Shown: positions 48,159 to 58,252, numbered from the stretch's first letter. The stretch is DNA of 64,000 nt from Nocardioides sp. ChNu-153 (GCF_030466625.1 NZ_JADEVT010000007.1:62001-126000); one strand, 5' to 3'. The notes: generated by a model not told the origin, from the sequence alone. Numbers and translations: made by a program.

Positions 48159-48461
48159 ATGGTCGACACGCCACCGGCATCACCGCGAAGTGAGACGCAG
48201 GTCATCGAGGCCCGTTACTGGGCGGCAGCGAAACAGGCCGCCGGGGTGGAGGCCGACCAGGTGCCCGTCGAGGGCGCCGTCACCCTCGCCGACCTGCAGC
48301 AACGCGTGCTCGGGCTGCACCCCGGCGCGCGCCTCGGCGACGTGCTCGCCGTCTGCTCCGTGCTCGTCGACGACCGCCCCGTCAGCTCGGAGGACCCGGG
48401 CGACGTCGTGGTGAGCCCGGGCTCGGTCGTGCAGTTCCTCCCGCCCTTCGCCGGGGGCTGA
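48159..48461 (+). CDS. MoaD/ThiS-family sulfur-carrier-like protein
   Basis: 100 residues, ubiquitin-like fold, ending in FLPPFAGG, whose terminal Gly-Gly is the adenylation/thiocarboxylation site. N-terminal extension of ~15 residues. Divergent from glnR; ATG with GGGAGA ~11 nt upstream. Molybdopterin, thiamine or another pathway cannot be told apart. Confidence 0.88.
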   Translation: MVDTPPASPRSETQVIEARYWAAAKQAAGVEADQVPVEGAVTLADLQQRVLGLHPGARLGDVLAVCSVLVDDRPVSSEDPGDVVVSPGSVVQFLPPFAGG

Positions 48462-48487
48462 GCCCCGGGCCGGCGGCGTGGTGGGGC

Positions 48488-49888
48488 TCAGCCGTTCACG
48501 AGGCCGAGCAACCGCAGGGCGGAGCGCACGTCGTCGACGTCGACCACCTTCATGCCGTCGACCGTCCACGACTCCGGCGAGCGTCCGCCGGACTTGCGGT
48601 GCGGCACCACGGCGAGGCGGAAGCCGAGCCGGGCGGCCTCGGAGAGGCGCTGGTCGAGGTCGCGCACGCGCCGCAGCTCGCCCGCGAGGCCGATCTCGCC
48701 CATGGCGACGACCCCGAGCGGGGCGGCCTTCCCCTGGCTGGCCGAGGCCAGCGCGACGGCGAGCGCCAGGTCGCTCGCCGGCTCGTGCAGCCGCGCCCCG
48801 CCGACGGTGGAGGCGAAGACGTCCATCTGGTGCAGCCGGATGCCGCAGTGCTGCGCCAGGACGGCCAGCACCATGGCCACCCGGGAGCCGTCGAGGCCCG
48901 CCGTCGTGCGGCGGGGACGCTCCGCCGGGGTCGGCGTGACCAGCGCCTGCACCTCGGCGAGCAGGGGGCGTCGCCCCTCCAGCGTCACGGCCACGCAGGT
49001 GCCCGGCACCTGGCGCTCGTGGTGCTCGACGAAGAGACCCGTCGGGTCCGACACCGCTGTGATGCCGTCGCTGCCCAGCTCGAAGCAGCCCACCTCGTCG
49101 ACCGGGCCGAACCGGTTCTTCATCGCCCGCACCATGCGCAGCCGCGAGTCGCGGTCGCCCTCGAAGTGCAGCACGACGTCCACCAGGTGCTCGAGCACGC
49201 GGGGGCCCGCGATCGAGCCGTCCTTCGTCACGTGGCCCACGAGCACCGTCGTGATGCCGCGCGTCTTCGCCATGCGGATGAGCGCCGCCGCGACCTCCTT
49301 GACCTGGGTGACGCCGCCGGGGACGCCGTCGACGCCCGGGGCGCTGATCGTCTGCACGGAGTCGACCACCAGCAGGGCCGGCTGCACGGCGTCCACGTGC
49401 CCGAGCACGGCGCCCAGGTCGGTCTCGGCGGCCAGGTAGAGCTCGTCGGTGATGCTGTGCGTGCGGTCGGCCCGCAGGCGCACCTGCGAGGCCGACTCCT
49501 CGCCGGAGACGTAGAGCGTGCGCGTGCGGCGGCGGGCCGTCTGGGCCGCCACCTCGAGCAGCAGGGTCGACTTGCCGACCCCGGGCTCGCCCGCCAGGAG
49601 GAGGGCGGCGCCGGGCACGAGGCCGCCGCCGAGCACGCGGTCGAGCTCCGGCACCCCGCTCGTGCGGAAGGTGGCCGTGTCCGTGCGGACCTGGCCGATG
49701 GGCACCGCGGGTGCGGTGACGGGGCCGGCGGCCGCAGCCGCGGACGCCGTCGACGACGCCACCTCGACGACGGTGCCCCAGGCCTGGCACTCACCGCAGC
49801 GCCCCACCCACTTCGCGGTCTCCCAGCCGCACTCGCTGCACCGGTGGACCGGGCGGGAGCGGGCGGGACGGGAGGCGGGTCGGCTCAT
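48488..49888 (-). CDS. radA: DNA repair protein RadA
   Basis: 466 residues. N-terminal zinc finger (Cys17, Cys20, Cys31, Cys34), Walker A GEPGVGKST (Lys106), the KNRFG motif of RadA, and a Lon-protease-like C-terminal domain (SDLALAVALASA). Helps branch migration in recombination. ATG 7 nt after TACGGT (49901-49896), leaderless. Confidence 0.96.
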   Translation of the reverse strand: MSRPASRPARSRPVHRCSECGWETAKWVGRCGECQAWGTVVEVASSTASAAAAAGPVTAPAVPIGQVRTDTATFRTSGVPELDRVLGGGLVPGAALLLAGEPGVGKSTLLLEVAAQTARRRTRTLYVSGEESASQVRLRADRTHSITDELYLAAETDLGAVLGHVDAVQPALLVVDSVQTISAPGVDGVPGGVTQVKEVAAALIRMAKTRGITTVLVGHVTKDGSIAGPRVLEHLVDVVLHFEGDRDSRLRMVRAMKNRFGPVDEVGCFELGSDGITAVSDPTGLFVEHHERQVPGTCVAVTLEGRRPLLAEVQALVTPTPAERPRRTTAGLDGSRVAMVLAVLAQHCGIRLHQMDVFASTVGGARLHEPASDLALAVALASASQGKAAPLGVVAMGEIGLAGELRRVRDLDQRLSEAARLGFRLAVVPHRKSGGRSPESWTVDGMKVVDVDDVRSALRLLGLVNG

Positions 49889-49945
49889 GGACGGCACCGT
49901 AGAGGAGCCCGCCGACAGTGCGGGTCGACGTACCCGTGCGAGGTG

Positions 49946-50002
49946 TTGACGGCCCTCCCCGCGCCGCCCGATGATGCTCGACGCACAGCTTGGATCGATC
50001 AA
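49946..50002 (+). promoter_or_regulatory. lacI-type gene promoter with candidate operator
   Basis: TTGACG (49946-49951) and GATGAT (49970-49975), 18-bp spacing. Downstream, TGGATCGATCAA (49991-50002) is a near-perfect palindrome with central CG, one mismatch from TTGATCGATCAA, the style of LacI-family operators, 9 nt before the ATG. Suggests autorepression. Confidence 0.5.
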
Positions 50003-50011
50003 GGGAGACGG

Positions 50012-51052
50012 ATGGGCCGCGACCCCCACCGGGCGGCGGACGGCCCGTCGGGTCCGCCGACCCTGGCCGACGTGGCCGCGCTCGCCGGGGTCTCGCGCCA
50101 GACGGTCTCCAACGCGCTCAACAACCCGGCCCTGCTGCGCGCCGACACCCTCGAGCGGGTGCGCGACGCCGTCGACACCCTGGGCTACACGCCCAACCGG
50201 GCCGCGCGGAACCTGCGCACCAAGGCGTCGCGGCTCATCGGCCTGCGGCTCACGCCCTTCGCCGAGGAGACGGCCAACGCCACGGTCGACCGGTTCGTGC
50301 ACTCGCTCGTGCAGGCGTCGCGGGAGGCCGGCTACCACGTGCTCCTCTTCGACGGCGACGACCCGAGCGACCCGGCGTCGGGGTACGACGAGCTCGTGCG
50401 CTCCACCGCGGTCGACGCGTTCGTCGTCACCGACACGTTCAAGGGCAACCCGCAGGCCTCCTACCTCGAGGACAGCCGCGTGCCGTTCGTTGCCTTCGGG
50501 CGCCCGTGGACCCCGGCGGCGCTGCACCCGTGGGTCGACGTCGACGGTGCGGCCGGCACCGCGGAGGCCACGGCGCACCTGCTCGCCCGCGGCCACCGCC
50601 GCGTCGCCTGGATCGGCTGGCGCAAGGAGTCCCCGATCGGCGAGGACCGGCGGGCCGGCTGGTCCCGCACCCTGCGCGGGCACGGGTTGTCGACGAGCGG
50701 CCTGGCCTCCCGGGTGGAGGACACGGTGCGCAGCGGCCACGAGGCAGCCGGCGTGCTGCTCGACGAGGCGGCGCCCACCGCGTTCGTCTGCGCCTCCGAC
50801 ACGCTGGCGACGGGGGTGCTGCGCCAGCTGCACGAGCGCGGCCTCGTCGCCGGGCGCGACGTCGCCGTGGTCGGCTTCGACGACTCCCCGGTGGCCCAGC
50901 TGCTGCCCGGCGGGCTGACGTCCGTGCGCCAGCCGCTGGAGGAGGTCGCGGTGCAGGTCGTCGACCGGCTCGGCAAGCTGCTCGGCCACCGCGAGACGTT
51001 CGGCAGCGGCACGCTGCTCGCGCCGCACCTCGTGGTGCGCGGCTCCAGCTGA
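50012..51052 (+). CDS. LacI-family transcriptional regulator
   Basis: 346 residues. N-terminal HTH with hinge helix (TLADVAALAGVSRQTVSNAL, GYTPNRAARNLRTKAS) and a periplasmic-binding-like effector domain with VVGFDDSPVAQLLPGGLTSV. ATG with AAGGGAGA 5 nt upstream. No sugar transport or catabolic gene adjoins it, so its effector and main targets are elsewhere. Confidence 0.93.
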   Translation: MGRDPHRAADGPSGPPTLADVAALAGVSRQTVSNALNNPALLRADTLERVRDAVDTLGYTPNRAARNLRTKASRLIGLRLTPFAEETANATVDRFVHSLVQASREAGYHVLLFDGDDPSDPASGYDELVRSTAVDAFVVTDTFKGNPQASYLEDSRVPFVAFGRPWTPAALHPWVDVDGAAGTAEATAHLLARGHRRVAWIGWRKESPIGEDRRAGWSRTLRGHGLSTSGLASRVEDTVRSGHEAAGVLLDEAAPTAFVCASDTLATGVLRQLHERGLVAGRDVAVVGFDDSPVAQLLPGGLTSVRQPLEEVAVQVVDRLGKLLGHRETFGSGTLLAPHLVVRGSS

Positions 51053-51073
51053 GCGGCCCGGACCGGGCGGCTC

Positions 51074-51805
51074 TCAGAAGCGGCGCCACCACAGGTTGAC
51101 GGCGTAGTCGACGCTCGTGCCCGCGTGCTCGGCGAGCACCGCGTCGGCGGTCGCGGGGTCGAGCTCGATCCGCACGACGGCCTCGAGGTCCTCCCGGCGG
51201 TCGAACTCCCACGTCATGTCGAGCGGCTCCCGGCGGAAGCCCTGCGCCGCCCAGAAGCGCTCCTGCACGTGCGGCGGGTCCACCTGGGGGTAGCCGCGCC
51301 GGAACCACGCCCCGAAGGTCGAGCGGGACGCGTCGTTGTCGATGACGAAGGCCGTGCCGCCCCGGCGCACCACCCGGGCCAGCTCGCGCAGGCCCGGCTC
51401 GCAGCCCGGGCCGAAGAAGTACGCCCAGCGGGCCTGCACCACGTCGACCGACGCGTCGGGCAGCGGCACGGCCTGGGCGGTGCCCACGTGCACCTCGACG
51501 GTGGGGTGGGAGCGGGTACGGCGCCGCGCCAGCGCCGCGAGGGCCGGGTGCGGCTCCACGCCGACCACCCGGGCGGCCCCGGCGCCCGAGGCGTCGCCGT
51601 CGGCCCAGCGGGGGAGGTGGAAACCGGTGCCGCAGCCGAGGTCGAGGAAGGTGCGGCCCGACCAGTCGGCGATGCCGCGCGAGGCCCGCTCGATCACGCC
51701 CGCACGGTCGACGGCGCGGTTCTCCAGCTCGTAGGTCGCCGTGTGCTCCCAGATGTTGGGGCTCGGGACGGTGCCGCGCGGGGCACCCGGGGGCAGCTTC
51801 GCCAC
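51074..51805 (-). CDS. class I SAM-dependent methyltransferase
   Basis: 243 residues. Motif I FLDLGCGTGFHLPRW, acidic loop VVGVEPH, and SVDVVQARWAYFFGPG as motif IV. Methyltransf_11-like. GTG start; no close partner. Substrate not predictable. Confidence 0.88.
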   Translation of the reverse strand: MAKLPPGAPRGTVPSPNIWEHTATYELENRAVDRAGVIERASRGIADWSGRTFLDLGCGTGFHLPRWADGDASGAGAARVVGVEPHPALAALARRRTRSHPTVEVHVGTAQAVPLPDASVDVVQARWAYFFGPGCEPGLRELARVVRRGGTAFVIDNDASRSTFGAWFRRGYPQVDPPHVQERFWAAQGFRREPLDMTWEFDRREDLEAVVRIELDPATADAVLAEHAGTSVDYAVNLWWRRF

Positions 51806-51833
51806 GGTCGGGCCTCGGGAGCCGGAGCGGGGA

Positions 51834-52472
51834 TCAGATGCGGACGATGCCGTCCGGGGTGCGGACCTGCACCGCCAGGACGCCGGGGGTGCCGTGCGGC
51901 GCCACCCACTCGACGGTGATGTCCTCCAGCGGCTCCTCGACGGGCTCGCCCAGCCACTCGCTCACGCGGTGCGGGTCGCCCGCGATCTCGAGGCACTCGA
52001 GCGAGTACGACGGGTCCGCGCCGGCCCCGGGGTGCAGCTCGCGCGGCGACTCCCAGTGCACGAAGAAGGGCAGCTGCGGGTCGGCGATGAGCCCGTTGAC
52101 GCCCAGCTGCTGCCACACCAGCTCGGTGCCGTCGGGGCGGTGCCGGCTGCCCTTGACCGCGGACCGGCCGAGGCGGCGTTCGACGCGCGAGAGGTCGCCG
52201 ACGGCGACCACCCAGCCGAGCCAGCCGCCGCCGAGGGCGGAGCGGGCGCGCACGGCCTGGCCGAACGGCGCCTTGTCCGAGGCGGGGTGGTCGAGGACCT
52301 CGACGATCTCGATGTAGGTGTCGCCGGCGAGACCGAGGGTCATGTTGCGGGTGCCGAAGCGGGGGTGCACCCCGCCGTCGACGAACTCGCGTCCGATCAG
52401 CCCGCCGATGCGCTCGGCGGTGGCCGCCAGTCCGTCGGGTCCGGCGGCGTACGAGAGGTGGTCCAGGCGCAT
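51834..52472 (-). CDS. VOC-superfamily (glyoxalase-like) protein
   Basis: 212 residues. Begins [11 protein letters not shown], has [20 protein letters not shown] and a second half with [14 protein letters not shown]: the Glyoxalase_3-like two-module pattern. His4, Glu ~56 and similar residues could bind metal. ATG 6 nt after CAGAAT (52484-52479), leaderless. Function unknown. Confidence 0.82.
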   Translation of the reverse strand: MRLDHLSYAAGPDGLAATAERIGGLIGREFVDGGVHPRFGTRNMTLGLAGDTYIEIVEVLDHPASDKAPFGQAVRARSALGGGWLGWVVAVGDLSRVERRLGRSAVKGSRHRPDGTELVWQQLGVNGLIADPQLPFFVHWESPRELHPGAGADPSYSLECLEIAGDPHRVSEWLGEPVEEPLEDITVEWVAPHGTPGVLAVQVRTPDGIVRI

Positions 52473-52568
52473 GGCCCGATTCTGTGGGTACCGCTCGGCC
52501 CCGCCGCACGCGGGGGGCGGGTCTCTCGACGTCGAGACGCCTACACGTCGTAGTAGACGAGGGCGCGG

Positions 52569-53366
52569 TCAGCGCGGGTCGGCGGGGTGGAGCGCCAGCA
52601 GCGAGCGCGAGCGCGCGTGGGACTCGCAGTGGCGCACGAGCTCGTCGTACCCCGCCTGCCCCATCAGCGCGACCAGCTCCGCGGCGCTCGTGCGGTAGAG
52701 CGGCTCCGGGGCGACGTGGGCGACGGGGTTGCCGGTGCAGTACCAGTCGAGGTCGTGCCCGCCCGGCCCCCAGCCGCGCCGGTCGTACTCGCCGATGGAC
52801 ACCTCGAGGTACGACGACCCGTCCGGCCGCTCCACGTCGCGGTAGGTACGGCGCAGCGGCAGCTGCCAGCACACGTCGGGCTTGGTCTCGAGCGGCTCGA
52901 GCCCCTCGCGCAGCGCGAGGGCGTGCAGCGCGCAGCCCTCCCCGCCGGCGAAGCCGGGGCGGTTCGCGAAGACGCACGCCTCCTGGCCGTCGACCACCGT
53001 GGTGCGGGTCTTGCGGGCGCCCTCCTCGTCGGTGGTCACCCAGGCGTCGCGGGCCACCGAGCGCCCGGCGGGCCGCTGCTGCCACAGGTCGGCGTCGAGG
53101 AGGGTCACGAAGGTGGCGACGCGCTCCTCGTCCCCGTCGTCGGAGAAGTGGGCGCCCAGGGTGCAGCACCCCACGTCCGGCGACGTCGCGTAGATCCCGG
53201 CGCACCCGCGCCCGAAGATGCAGGTGTACGCCGAGGTCAGCCACGTCAGGTCGCAGCGGAAGACCTGGTCGGCGTCGTCGGGGTCGCCGAACTCGACCCA
53301 GGCGCGCGGGAAGTCGAGCGGCACCTCGACGCCGCGGTCGGGGGACGCGGGGAGGGGGGAGGGCAC
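52569..53366 (-). CDS. Cys-rich conserved protein (Rv0495c-like)
   Basis: 265 residues with at least ten cysteines: [43 protein letters not shown] and DWYC. The pattern suggests metal or Fe-S binding, reminiscent of YkgJ-type proteins. Divergent from ppx, as Rv0495c is from Rv0496. GTG lies 6 nt after TAGGCT (53378-53373): leaderless. Function unknown. Confidence 0.8.
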   Translation of the reverse strand: MPSPLPASPDRGVEVPLDFPRAWVEFGDPDDADQVFRCDLTWLTSAYTCIFGRGCAGIYATSPDVGCCTLGAHFSDDGDEERVATFVTLLDADLWQQRPAGRSVARDAWVTTDEEGARKTRTTVVDGQEACVFANRPGFAGGEGCALHALALREGLEPLETKPDVCWQLPLRRTYRDVERPDGSSYLEVSIGEYDRRGWGPGGHDLDWYCTGNPVAHVAPEPLYRTSAAELVALMGQAGYDELVRHCESHARSRSLLALHPADPR

Positions 53367-53416
53367 CCGGGCAGCCTATGCCGCCGGCGTCGGCCCCCGG
53401 CGCTACCGTTGCGCCC

Positions 53417-54352
53417 ATGAGGTTGGGAGTGCTCGACATCGGCTCGAACACGGGGCACCTGCTCGTGGTCGACGCCCACGGCGGCGCGGCGCCGCTGCCG
53501 GCGTACTCCTACAAGGAGCCGCTGCGCCTCGCGGAGCACCTCGACGCCTCGGGGGCGGTGAGCCCGACGGGCATCGACGCGCTGGCCGACTTCACCCGCC
53601 AGGCCCAGGTCGTGGCGGAGGACAAGGGCTGCGAGGAGATGCTGGCGTTCGCGACGTCGGCGGTGCGGGACGCGACGAACTCCGACGCCGTGCTGGCCGA
53701 GGTCGCCGAGCGCACGGGTGTGCGGCTGTCGGTGCTGTCCGGGGCCGACGAGGCGCGGCTGACCTTCCTCGCGGTGCGGCGCTGGTTCGGCTGGTCCGCC
53801 GGCCGGCTCGTCGTCTTCGACATCGGCGGCGGGTCGCTGGAGATCGCCGGTGGCGCGAACGAGGCGCCCGACGTCGCGTGGTCGCTGCCGCTGGGGGCGG
53901 CCCGGCTCTCGCGTGAGTTCTTCGCCCACGGGGCCCCCGACGAGGAGCACGTCCGCGCCCTGCGCAAGCGCATCCGCGCCGAGATCGCCCGCGACGCGGG
54001 CAACCTCCTGCGGGCGGGTACGCCGGACCGCGCGGCCGCCACGTCCAAGACATTCCGCTCGCTCGCCCGGATCTGCGGTGCGCCGGGCTCCTCCGAGGGC
54101 CAGCTGGTGCCCCGGGTGCTGCCCGCGGCCGAGCTGGCGGAGTGGATCCCCAAGCTGATGGAGATGGGGCACGACGAGCTCGCGGCCCTGCCGGGCGTCT
54201 CGCCGAGCCGCACCCACCAGATCGTGCCGGGGGCGCTGGTCGCCGACGCGGTGATGGACATCTTCGGGCTCGAGGGCCTCGAGGTCTGCCCGTGGGCCCT
54301 GCGGGAGGGCGTCATCCTGGAGCGCTTCGACCAGCTGAGCGTCCTCGGGTGA
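53417..54352 (+). CDS. ppx: Ppx/GppA-family exopolyphosphatase-like protein
   Basis: 311 residues. Actin-like ATPase fold: [17 protein letters not shown] (phosphate 1), [25 protein letters not shown] (phosphate 2). Short version like mycobacterial PPX1/Rv0496 without the C-terminal HD domain. Leaderless (TACCGT, 7 nt). Acts on polyP or (p)ppGpp by family. Confidence 0.93.
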   Translation: MRLGVLDIGSNTGHLLVVDAHGGAAPLPAYSYKEPLRLAEHLDASGAVSPTGIDALADFTRQAQVVAEDKGCEEMLAFATSAVRDATNSDAVLAEVAERTGVRLSVLSGADEARLTFLAVRRWFGWSAGRLVVFDIGGGSLEIAGGANEAPDVAWSLPLGAARLSREFFAHGAPDEEHVRALRKRIRAEIARDAGNLLRAGTPDRAAATSKTFRSLARICGAPGSSEGQLVPRVLPAAELAEWIPKLMEMGHDELAALPGVSPSRTHQIVPGALVADAVMDIFGLEGLEVCPWALREGVILERFDQLSVLG

Positions 54353-54362
54353 GGACCGGCTG

Positions 54363-55160
54363 ATGGTCGTCGGGCTGTCGACCTCCTCGACGTACCCCGA
54401 GTCGACGGCGCACGCGTTCGCGTACGCCGCCGAGGTGGGCTACGACGCCGTCGAGGTCATGGTCGGCATCGACGCCCTCAGCCAGCAGGTCTCGGCGGTC
54501 GAGCAGCTCGCGCAGCACCACGACGTGCCGGTCTGCGCGGTCCACGCCCCGTGCCTGCTCTTCACGCAGGCGGTCTGGGGCCTCGAGCCGTGGGGCAAGC
54601 TCGAGCGCTCGGCCGAGATGGCGAGGGCGCTCGGCGCCGACGTCGTCGTGGTGCACCCGCCGTTCCGCTGGCAGCGGGAGTACGCGCGGGACTTCGTCGA
54701 CGGCATCGCGGCGCTCGAGGAGTCGAGCGGGATCGCGTTCGCGGTGGAGAACATGTACCCGTGGAAGGCCACGCCGCGGAAGGGCACGACGCGCGGCATG
54801 GAGGTCTACGCGCCGGGGTGGGACCCGTCGGCGGAGAACTACGCGAACACCACGATCGACCTGTCCCACGCCGCCATCGCGGGCTCCGACCCGATCGCCA
54901 TGGCCGACCGGCTCGGGTCGCGGCTGCGCCACCTCCACCTGACCGACGGCACCGGGTCGGCCAAGGACGAGCACCTGGTGCCGGGGCGCGGCGTGATGGG
55001 CGCGGCCGACCTGCTGCGCCACCTCGCCGGGCAGGGCTTCGAGGGCCACGTGGTGCTCGAGATCAACACCCGCAAGGCCGCCGACCGCGACGCGCGGCTG
55101 GCCGACCTGGCGGAGTCCCTGGCCTTCGCACGCGAGCACCTCGCCGTCCGCGAGGTGTGA
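54363..55160 (+). CDS. TIM-barrel sugar phosphate isomerase/epimerase family protein
   Basis: 265 residues, AP_endonuc_2 fold: VGLSTSSTYPES, VVVHPPFRW, VENMYPW, IDLSHAAIAG, HLHLTDGTG and VVLEINTRK provide metal ligands (Glu, Asp, His, Glu). Follows ppx by 10 nt. Corresponds to Rv0498. Confidence 0.9.
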   Translation: MVVGLSTSSTYPESTAHAFAYAAEVGYDAVEVMVGIDALSQQVSAVEQLAQHHDVPVCAVHAPCLLFTQAVWGLEPWGKLERSAEMARALGADVVVVHPPFRWQREYARDFVDGIAALEESSGIAFAVENMYPWKATPRKGTTRGMEVYAPGWDPSAENYANTTIDLSHAAIAGSDPIAMADRLGSRLRHLHLTDGTGSAKDEHLVPGRGVMGAADLLRHLAGQGFEGHVVLEINTRKAADRDARLADLAESLAFAREHLAVREV

Positions 55161-55214
55161 GCCGGGTCACGGACCGGTCGTCGGTGGCTGGAGCCGTCCG
55201 GGTAGCGTGACGCC

Positions 55215-56150
55215 ATGCCCGTGCTCCGCCGCCCGCTCCTCGCGCTCGCGCGCAGCGGTCGGGTGAAGGAGGCGTTGACGACGCTGCCGGTGGCCTCGTC
55301 CGTCGTCCGCGGCTACGTGCCGGGGGAGTCGACCGACGACGCGATCGGCGCCACGACCCGTCTCCTCGACGACGGGCTGGCCGTCACGATCGACCACCTG
55401 GGCGAGGACACGCTGGACGCCGAGCAGGCCGAGGCGACGACCCGCGTCTACCTGCACCTGCTCGACCAGCTCGCCGCCCACGGGCTCGCCCGCCGGGCCG
55501 AGGTGTCGCTGAAGCTCAGCGCCGTGGGCCGTGCGCTGCCCGGCACCGGCACCGACCTCGCCCTGGAGAACGCGCACCGCGTCTGCGAGGCCGCCCGCGC
55601 CGTCGGCACCACCGTCACCCTCGACATGGAGGACCACACCGGCGTCGACGCCACCCTCACCATCCTGCGCGAGCTGCGCCGCGAGCACCCGGACACGGGC
55701 GCCGTGCTGCAGGCCTACCTGCGCCGTACCGAGGCCGACGCCCGCGACCTCGCCTACGAGGGGTCGCGGGTGCGCCTGTGCAAGGGCGCGTACGACGAGC
55801 CCTCCGGCGTCGCGTTCCAGACGCGCGAGGAGGTCGACCGCGCGTTCGTGCGCTGCCTGCGCATCCTCATGGCCGGGCAGGGCTACCCGATGGTCGCCAC
55901 CCACGACCCCCGGCTGATCCGGATCGCGGGCTCGCTCGCGAGCCGCCACGGGCGCCACCGCGGCACGTACGAGTACCAGATGCTCTACGGCATCCGGCCC
56001 GAGGAGCAGCGCCGGCTGGCCGCCGAGGGCGAGACCGTGCGGGTCTACGTGCCCTACGGCACCGACTGGTACGGCTACCTGACCCGCCGGCTCGCCGAGC
56101 GCCCGCAGAACCTGTCACTCTTCGTCACGTCGTTGATCTCGAAGAAGTGA
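55215..56150 (+). CDS. proline dehydrogenase (monofunctional PutA-like)
   Basis: 311 residues, FAD-binding beta-alpha barrel: SLKLSAVGRAL, VTLDMEDHTG, LQAYLRRTEAD, RLCKGAYDEP, MVATHDPRLI and EYQMLYGIRPEEQ; YVPYGTDWYGYLTRRLAERP at the end matches the C-terminal substrate helix. Oxidises proline to P5C, the reverse direction of the proC product downstream. Leaderless (TAGCGT, 6 nt before ATG). Confidence 0.95.
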   Translation: MPVLRRPLLALARSGRVKEALTTLPVASSVVRGYVPGESTDDAIGATTRLLDDGLAVTIDHLGEDTLDAEQAEATTRVYLHLLDQLAAHGLARRAEVSLKLSAVGRALPGTGTDLALENAHRVCEAARAVGTTVTLDMEDHTGVDATLTILRELRREHPDTGAVLQAYLRRTEADARDLAYEGSRVRLCKGAYDEPSGVAFQTREEVDRAFVRCLRILMAGQGYPMVATHDPRLIRIAGSLASRHGRHRGTYEYQMLYGIRPEEQRRLAAEGETVRVYVPYGTDWYGYLTRRLAERPQNLSLFVTSLISKK

Positions 56151-56193
56151 CGTCGGGCCCGCCCCGGCGCCGCGAACAGGAGCCGTGGAGCAC

Positions 56194-57006
56194 GTGACCG
56201 CCTCGACCTCGTCCCTCACCGCCATCATCGGCGCCGGCGTCATGGGGGAGACCCTCCTCTCCGGCCTGCTGCGGGCCGGCCGACCGGCCGACCGGCTGCT
56301 GGTGGGCGAGAAGCGCCCCGAGCGGGGCGAGGAGCTGCGCGCGCGCTACGGCGTCGAGGTGCTCGACAACGTGGAGGCCGCACGGCGCGCCGACACGGTC
56401 GCGCTCGTAGTGAAGCCGCAGGACATGGGTGCCGTCCTCGAGCAGGTCTCCCCGGTGCTGCGCCCCGGCCAGCTGGTCGTCTCGCTCGCCGCGGGCACCA
56501 CGACCGCGTACGTCGAGGCGCGGGTCCCCCAGGGCGTCGCCGTCGTGCGCGTCATGCCCAACACCCCGGCGCTGGTCGACGAGGGGATGGCCGCCATCTC
56601 CGGCGGGCGCCACGCCAGCGAGGAGCAGCTCGCGGAGGTCGAGGGCCTCCTGAGCGCCACGGGCAAGGTGCTGCGCGTCCCCGAGGCGCAGCAGGACGCG
56701 GTGACCGCGATCTCCGGCTCCGGGCCCGCCTACCTCTTCTACGTCGTCGAGTCGATGATCGAGGCCGGCGTGCACCTCGGCCTGCCCCGCACGACCGCCA
56801 CCGACCTCGTCGTGCAGACCGTCGTCGGCTCCGCCACGATGCTGCGCGAGACCGGCACCCACCCCACGGTCCTGCGCGAGCAGGTCACCTCCCCGGCGGG
56901 CACCACGGCCGCCGCGCTGCGCGAGCTGGAGATCCACAAGGTGCGCGCCGCGTTCCTCGCCGCCATGGAGGCCGCGCGCAACCGGTCGGCCGAGCTCGGC
57001 TCCTGA
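56194..57006 (+). CDS. proC: pyrroline-5-carboxylate reductase
   Basis: 270 residues from GTG 56194 (a GTG at 56185 is only 2 nt from AGGAG and less likely). Rossmann fold AIIGAGVMGETLLSG, VMPNTPALVDEG and C-terminal SGSGPAYLFYVVES, TSPAGTTAAALRELE. Makes proline from P5C with NAD(P)H. Follows proline dehydrogenase by 43 nt, an unusual biosynthesis/catabolism neighbour pair also suited to a redox cycle. Rv0500 equivalent. Confidence 0.96.
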   Translation: MTASTSSLTAIIGAGVMGETLLSGLLRAGRPADRLLVGEKRPERGEELRARYGVEVLDNVEAARRADTVALVVKPQDMGAVLEQVSPVLRPGQLVVSLAAGTTTAYVEARVPQGVAVVRVMPNTPALVDEGMAAISGGRHASEEQLAEVEGLLSATGKVLRVPEAQQDAVTAISGSGPAYLFYVVESMIEAGVHLGLPRTTATDLVVQTVVGSATMLRETGTHPTVLREQVTSPAGTTAAALRELEIHKVRAAFLAAMEAARNRSAELGS

Positions 57007-57034
57007 GGCGTCGGGCGCGCGTCAGGCCGAGGGT

Positions 57035-57742
57035 TCAGGCCGCGGCGAAGTCGAGCGCGTCGAGGCTGCGCACGCGGCGCACGCCGGCGGTGGGGTGCTC
57101 GTCGTACCGGTCGAGGAGGACGGCGCGCAGGCCGGCCCGGGCGGCGCCGCGCACGTCGTTCGCCAGCGAGTCGCCGACCATGAGGGTCGCGCCGACGGGG
57201 GTGCCCAGGTGGGCGCACGCCGCGGCGTACGCGCGGGCGTCGGGCTTGGCCGCCCGCAGCGCCGAGGAGGCGAGCACCGGGGCGTCGAGGGCGTCGAGCA
57301 CGGGCGCGAGCCCGACGCGCTCGACCTTGCTGCGCTGCCGGCGCAGGTCGCCGTTGGTCAGCACGCCCACCGCGAGGCCGGCGGCGTGCGCCCGCTCCAG
57401 CGCCCGCCGGGCGTCGGCGAAGGCCCGCCACGCCGCGCGGTAGGCCGTGGAGAACCCCGCGAAGGCCTCGTCGGCGGCGGCGTCCTCGCGCAGGTCGAGG
57501 TGGGGCACGAAGGCACGGACGCGCGCACGTCGCTGCTCCGCGAAGGTCAGCTCGCCGCGCTGGTACGCCGCGTGGTGCCGCATCTCGAGCAGCGTCCACC
57601 GCTCGGCGAGCTCGGCCGGCGTGCCCGGCAGCCCCAGCCCTGCGGCCCACGCCACGAGACCCGCCCGCGCCGCGCCGCGGTGGTCCACGAGGGTGTCGTC
57701 GAGGTCGAAGAGGACCGCGGCGAGCGGGAGTCGGGGAGCCAC
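57035..57742 (-). CDS. HAD-superfamily hydrolase
   Basis: 235 residues: motif I VLFDLDDTLVDH, motif II VLTNGD, Lys in AAKPDARAY, motif IV MVGDSLANDV. Helical cap between I and II (C1 type). GTG at 57742, with CACACT 7 nt upstream; a GTG at 57772 is possible. Convergent with proC. Phosphatase of unknown substrate. Confidence 0.88.
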   Translation of the reverse strand: MAPRLPLAAVLFDLDDTLVDHRGAARAGLVAWAAGLGLPGTPAELAERWTLLEMRHHAAYQRGELTFAEQRRARVRAFVPHLDLREDAAADEAFAGFSTAYRAAWRAFADARRALERAHAAGLAVGVLTNGDLRRQRSKVERVGLAPVLDALDAPVLASSALRAAKPDARAYAAACAHLGTPVGATLMVGDSLANDVRGAARAGLRAVLLDRYDEHPTAGVRRVRSLDALDFAAA

Positions 57743-57979
57743 CCGCGGGAGTGTGCCAGCGGCCGCCGACACCCTGCATCCTGTGCGGTTCCTGTGGGCG
57801 AATCCCACCGGTGTGAGTACCGCCTGAGCAGCGGGTTCAAGCCGACACGCCGAGGAAGTGGAGATTTCCGGCGAATGCCACTCCCCAGGAGTCACATCAG
57901 GCTCTATTCTCACGCCAACCCCTCGCGTGTGGAGCCGGCCCGGATGGTCGGCGCGCGTCCGGGCAGAAAGCGGTGCACG

Positions 57980-58192
57980 ATGGCCCTGCACGACGGTCCT
58001 TCCGGCGACATCTCGGGGGTCAAGTTCCTGACCGTCGCCGAGGTCGCCTCGGTGATGCGCGTCTCCAAGATGACGGTCTACCGTCTCGTCCACAACGGCG
58101 AGCTCCCCGCGGTGCGGGTCGGCCGCTCCTTCCGCGTGGAGGAGAAGGACGTCGACGAGTACCTGCGGAGCAGCTTCTACGACGCCGGCTGA
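57980..58192 (+). CDS. excisionase-family helix-turn-helix protein (Rv0500A-like)
   Basis: 70 residues; MerR/Xis-like HTH FLTVAEVASVMRVSKMTVYRL followed by a wing RVGRSFRVEEKDVDEYL. A small DNA-binding protein, conserved between proC and the bS22 gene in actinobacteria. The 237-bp gap upstream holds a TATTCT -10-like box at 57905-57910 and no other gene. Related in size to BldC but not clearly its orthologue. Confidence 0.9.
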   Translation: MALHDGPSGDISGVKFLTVAEVASVMRVSKMTVYRLVHNGELPAVRVGRSFRVEEKDVDEYLRSSFYDAG

Positions 58193-58246
58193 GCGCGCCC
58201 GCGGTCCACGCCACGGCCTCGTTTCGGCGCCTCGGGGTGGTCCCGC

Positions 58247-58252
58247 TAGGCT
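58247..58252 (+). promoter_or_regulatory. -10 box of bS22 gene
   Basis: TAGGCT about 58 nt before the start codon; the -35 match (TTTCGG, 58222) is poor. It gives a ~50-nt leader for the ribosomal protein message. Confidence 0.4.

Noticed and set aside
57773..57979. Extra gene in the gap before the excisionase-like gene
   Set aside because: No frame with a ribosome site or gene-like composition; it looks like a promoter region.
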